From Brevipalpus yothersi (Eukaryota > Arthropoda > Arachnida > Trombidiformes > Tenuipalpidae), in NCBI GenBank assembly GCA_003956705.1, contig QZCP01000122.1:35281-99280 (forward strand): a stretch of DNA of 64,000 bases. The letters run 5' to 3'. Numbering within the stretch: the first letter of the stretch is position 1; the number at the start of each line of letters is the position of its first letter. Positions 61,259 through 64,000 of this stretch are shown here, piece by piece. Both the position numbers and the translations under genes were made by a program. The notes beneath the pieces are model-generated. The model was not told where the DNA came from. It saw only the letters and a program-made list of their open reading frames with translations, and ran no database searches.

Positions 61259-64000
61259 CCTCATCCTACATCGAACCCAGTTTCATGATCATCACTCAAT
61301 CTTGTACGCTTTTTTCCTTTCTTTTCCGATCTTTTGCTCCACACTTTTTGTTTTCACTCACTTTATTCCACAAATCATCCCGAGGGCATTAGCCTTCCAT
61401 CCCCCCATTGGCCACATCTTTTGCTCCTTTTCCAGTGTCATTTGTGGACATTTCGATTGTGATCATCACAATTTGTTACTCTTACATGACAATGGCCATG
61501 GCCTTCTGTGTATGAATGGTCATCATTTTACCATCATTTACTTGCCTTTCCTTTTCCTCCTCAACTTCTTCCTCATCCCAACATCTTCACCGCAACCGTT
61601 TAGTGTTCAATTTTCCAAGATCCATTCCAAAAAGCTCTCTTCCTTGTCAAGATTATATCTGATATTAACTGATATTGATAGTAACCACGTTTACCTATCA
61701 ACTTTCGAATTATTCATCATTACATGAGAGGGAATAAGTTTCCTTCCTTTCTTTTTTCCTCATATCATGAAAACCAATCATTTTCTTCCAGTGATGCGAG
61801 AATTTGGTTCAGACCAATACCTCAAAAAATTTGGAATATTCTTCATTTCTACCAATTTATCCAAAATTTCAATGACATGAGCTTCTCAGCATAAACTTGA
61901 AAGATTCTGATTTTCTACAGAATCTTCTGGTCACACTCATATTAGCCCCTCTTTCTCTGTCCACTGAGGAATACAGTCTTTTCGATAGACATGCCTAAGT
62001 AATTCAAATATACCACAGACTATAAGGAGACAAAGTATGCACCTTGTCGAATGAATCGATCGAAGAATGTTGCAGCACCAATCAACTTGGGATACACTTT
62101 CGCAATCATCTCTCATCCAACTTCTTCTTCTTCTTCTCTCTCTTCCCTCTCTTCCCTCTCTTCTCATCTTCATTCATCTTCTGAATCTTCTCCAAGAGAA
62201 TTTGGTCCTCTTTGCGTTTGTTCAAATATTGTCACCAAGTAAATCTCAGATAATGATGACAAAGTAAGAGTAGTATAAGCTGGAAGAGGACAAGAGATTC
62301 TCCTATTATGCTACTTTCGTGATGATATTCTTTCGCAGAATTTCTTTCACCAAAATGTGTTGGAGCTAAATCAAATATTTGACTCATTAACAAGTTCATT
62401 ATATTACCATATGAATTGAAACTCAGAATATATTAACATAAACAGTGTTAATATAAAAGAATTTTCCATCTCAAAAATGGATTCAATTTTGACGCTTCTG
62501 CTGAGAATAATGATGCAAAAACGATGCAAAAACGCCTCAAATCGATGACAGCTGATACAATTTCAATTTACGTGTGTCTGTTAAATTCATAGAGTAAATT
62601 TTGAAAGTCTATCACGCTGCAATGGTTCCTTAAATTTCAAGATTCCAATTTCATTGAGTAAATTTTATCTCTTCTCCTCTCATGATTCTCGAATTCATAT
62701 TCAAAAATGAGCATTTATCATTGAATAATTCACACCAGAGGAAGCTATCAAAAAGGAATGGAAACAGTATCCACTAATCTGCATGACTTGATGCTTTCCA
62801 GAGGGAGAGGAAGCATCTCATTATCATGAATTAAATTTTGCTTCCATGAAAGAATCCACCTGTTCAATCTATCTGGTTTTTATACTTTCATCTCAACTTT
62901 CCAACATTTTTTCTTGACTCTTTCCATTCTTATTCTCCCTCCTCATCCTCTTGGCCTCTAATCGATTGATGGAAAACAGAATATAGCAAGTGAAACTGTC
63001 ATCTCAAAATAGACAGCCAGTCAAACAGAGGATTTTGGACAGAATAAAACCTAAATCACATCTTTCAATAGGAATTTTGACTATCAGCAACTTGCTTGGG
63101 CATCCCAATTTCAAATATTCCCAGAGCTTCTTCTTTTCTCTCATCATGATCTCAAAACAAATCACGTGGAAAAAGAAAACGAATATTATCATCGATTTCA
63201 GAATGGAAAGAGAGAGAGAGAGAAATATGACATGACAAGGATCACAACTTAGTCAACCAATTGAGGCAAGCAAGTGAGCGGAATATTGCACACACAATCA
63301 CAATTCAAAAACAATCGAGGAACTTGTATAACTTGAGCATTCTGATGGTTGAACAGAATTGGGTATAAATTTTGTTGATGATCAGCTCAACAAGAAGAGA
63401 CAGTAGCATGGCAAGGGAAAGAAAGATTCTTGAAATATCTTGAGAGATTTTCTTGTGATTTGAGATTTTCAATTCAAGTGGTTACTCTTACACACAAAGA
63501 GATTGTGTATTGTTGCTGCATCCTCCTCTGTATATGTGTTTTTTTTCTGAATCTGAAGCTTTCTTTCGTTCTCCATTTGAATCAATAAAACTGATATATT
63601 TGAAATTTTCCAATCCATTCAATTGCTTCGGTCAAGATACCTTTCATATTTTTCATTCTCCTCTTCTCTTCCAATTGTGTGCCTCAGAAATATGGAATAC
63701 GTTTCCACTGTCTGTGAGCATTTTTTTCTGCTCTTTTCAAGTTTTTTGCTCACAAAAAGAGACCATATTTTTGGAATGGAAAATATAGTTTAGGAGTTCC
63801 ATTTAATGAGGCAAAGTTAAGCTTGTTTAATGATGAAAATGAGTCAAGAAATATTGCAATGAACATAATTCTCAGATAAAATACACTTCAACAACAAATG
63901 GCTACACGAAATCTTTTCACCATGGATCGATGAACACTGAATTGATGACCAAATTTTTTCTTCTAAACTTTGCATGAGAGTGTATATCTTTTATTGGACC
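61259..64000. other. No gene seen at the right edge
   Basis: A His-rich plus frame (61,080-61,727) and overlapping Ser- or Arg-rich frames around 61,937-62,270 are driven by CT/TTC-rich DNA and have no recognised domains. I see nothing else that I can support. Confidence 0.4.

Noticed and set aside
61080..61727. 215-codon plus frame rich in His, Ser, Phe and Leu
   Set aside because: Composition follows the CT/TTC-rich DNA; no domain, and the start lies in low-complexity sequence.
62051..62242. Overlapping Ser-rich (plus) and Arg/Glu-rich (minus) frames
   Set aside because: Mirror readings of a TTC/CTC repeat; neither has supporting splice structure.

Overview
This window is eukaryotic nuclear DNA. 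It is AT-rich, with GT-AG introns mostly 50-100 bp long, and it carries animal housekeeping genes (Golgi alpha-mannosidase II, EXT2, RAB3GAP2, class I myosin, Y14/RBM8A, UCHL3). The compact introns, TCAGT-type initiators and abundant CT/GA microsatellites suggest an arthropod, most likely a small-genome chelicerate such as an acariform mite. That assignment is inference from style, not from a marker gene.

Layout. 0.4-4.2 kb (minus): a complete 7-exon alpha-mannosidase II gene. 5.3-18.4 kb: a rearranged, fragment-rich stretch. It holds a duplicated tail of EXT2, a decayed mariner transposase, two simple-repeat arrays that share sequence, an unrecognised two-exon minus gene, a tandem pair of paralogous zinc-finger genes with a BTB-like N-terminus, a two-exon novel plus gene whose tail runs into the repeat, a tRNA-derived SINE, and a 5'-truncated ANAPC2 copy with an in-frame stop. 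18.8-21.1 kb (minus): the intact EXT2 gene. It diverges across about 660 bp from RAB3GAP2 (21.8-26.3 kb, plus, 7 exons). 27.9-38.9 kb (plus): a 23-exon class I myosin with a 14-nt microexon and a 3.3-kb intron. 39.9-40.7 kb (plus): RBM8A/Y14. 41.1-41.9 kb (minus): UCHL3, converging on RBM8A. From 42 to 64 kb I find no gene I can name. This is a microsatellite-rich desert with a few weak exon candidates, possibly intron or regulatory space of a large gene.

Exon joins were worked out by hand from splice sites, reading phase and recalled family alignments. The joined lengths of the six intact recognised genes are exact multiples of three and close to family size: mannosidase about 1101 aa, EXT2 751, RAB3GAP2 1373, myosin 1035, RBM8A 170, UCHL3 229. 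The genes have unrelated cell functions (N-glycan trimming, heparan sulfate polymerisation, Rab regulation, actin motor, exon-junction complex, ubiquitin hydrolysis), so the order looks like ordinary eukaryotic neighbourhood, not an operon or pathway cluster.
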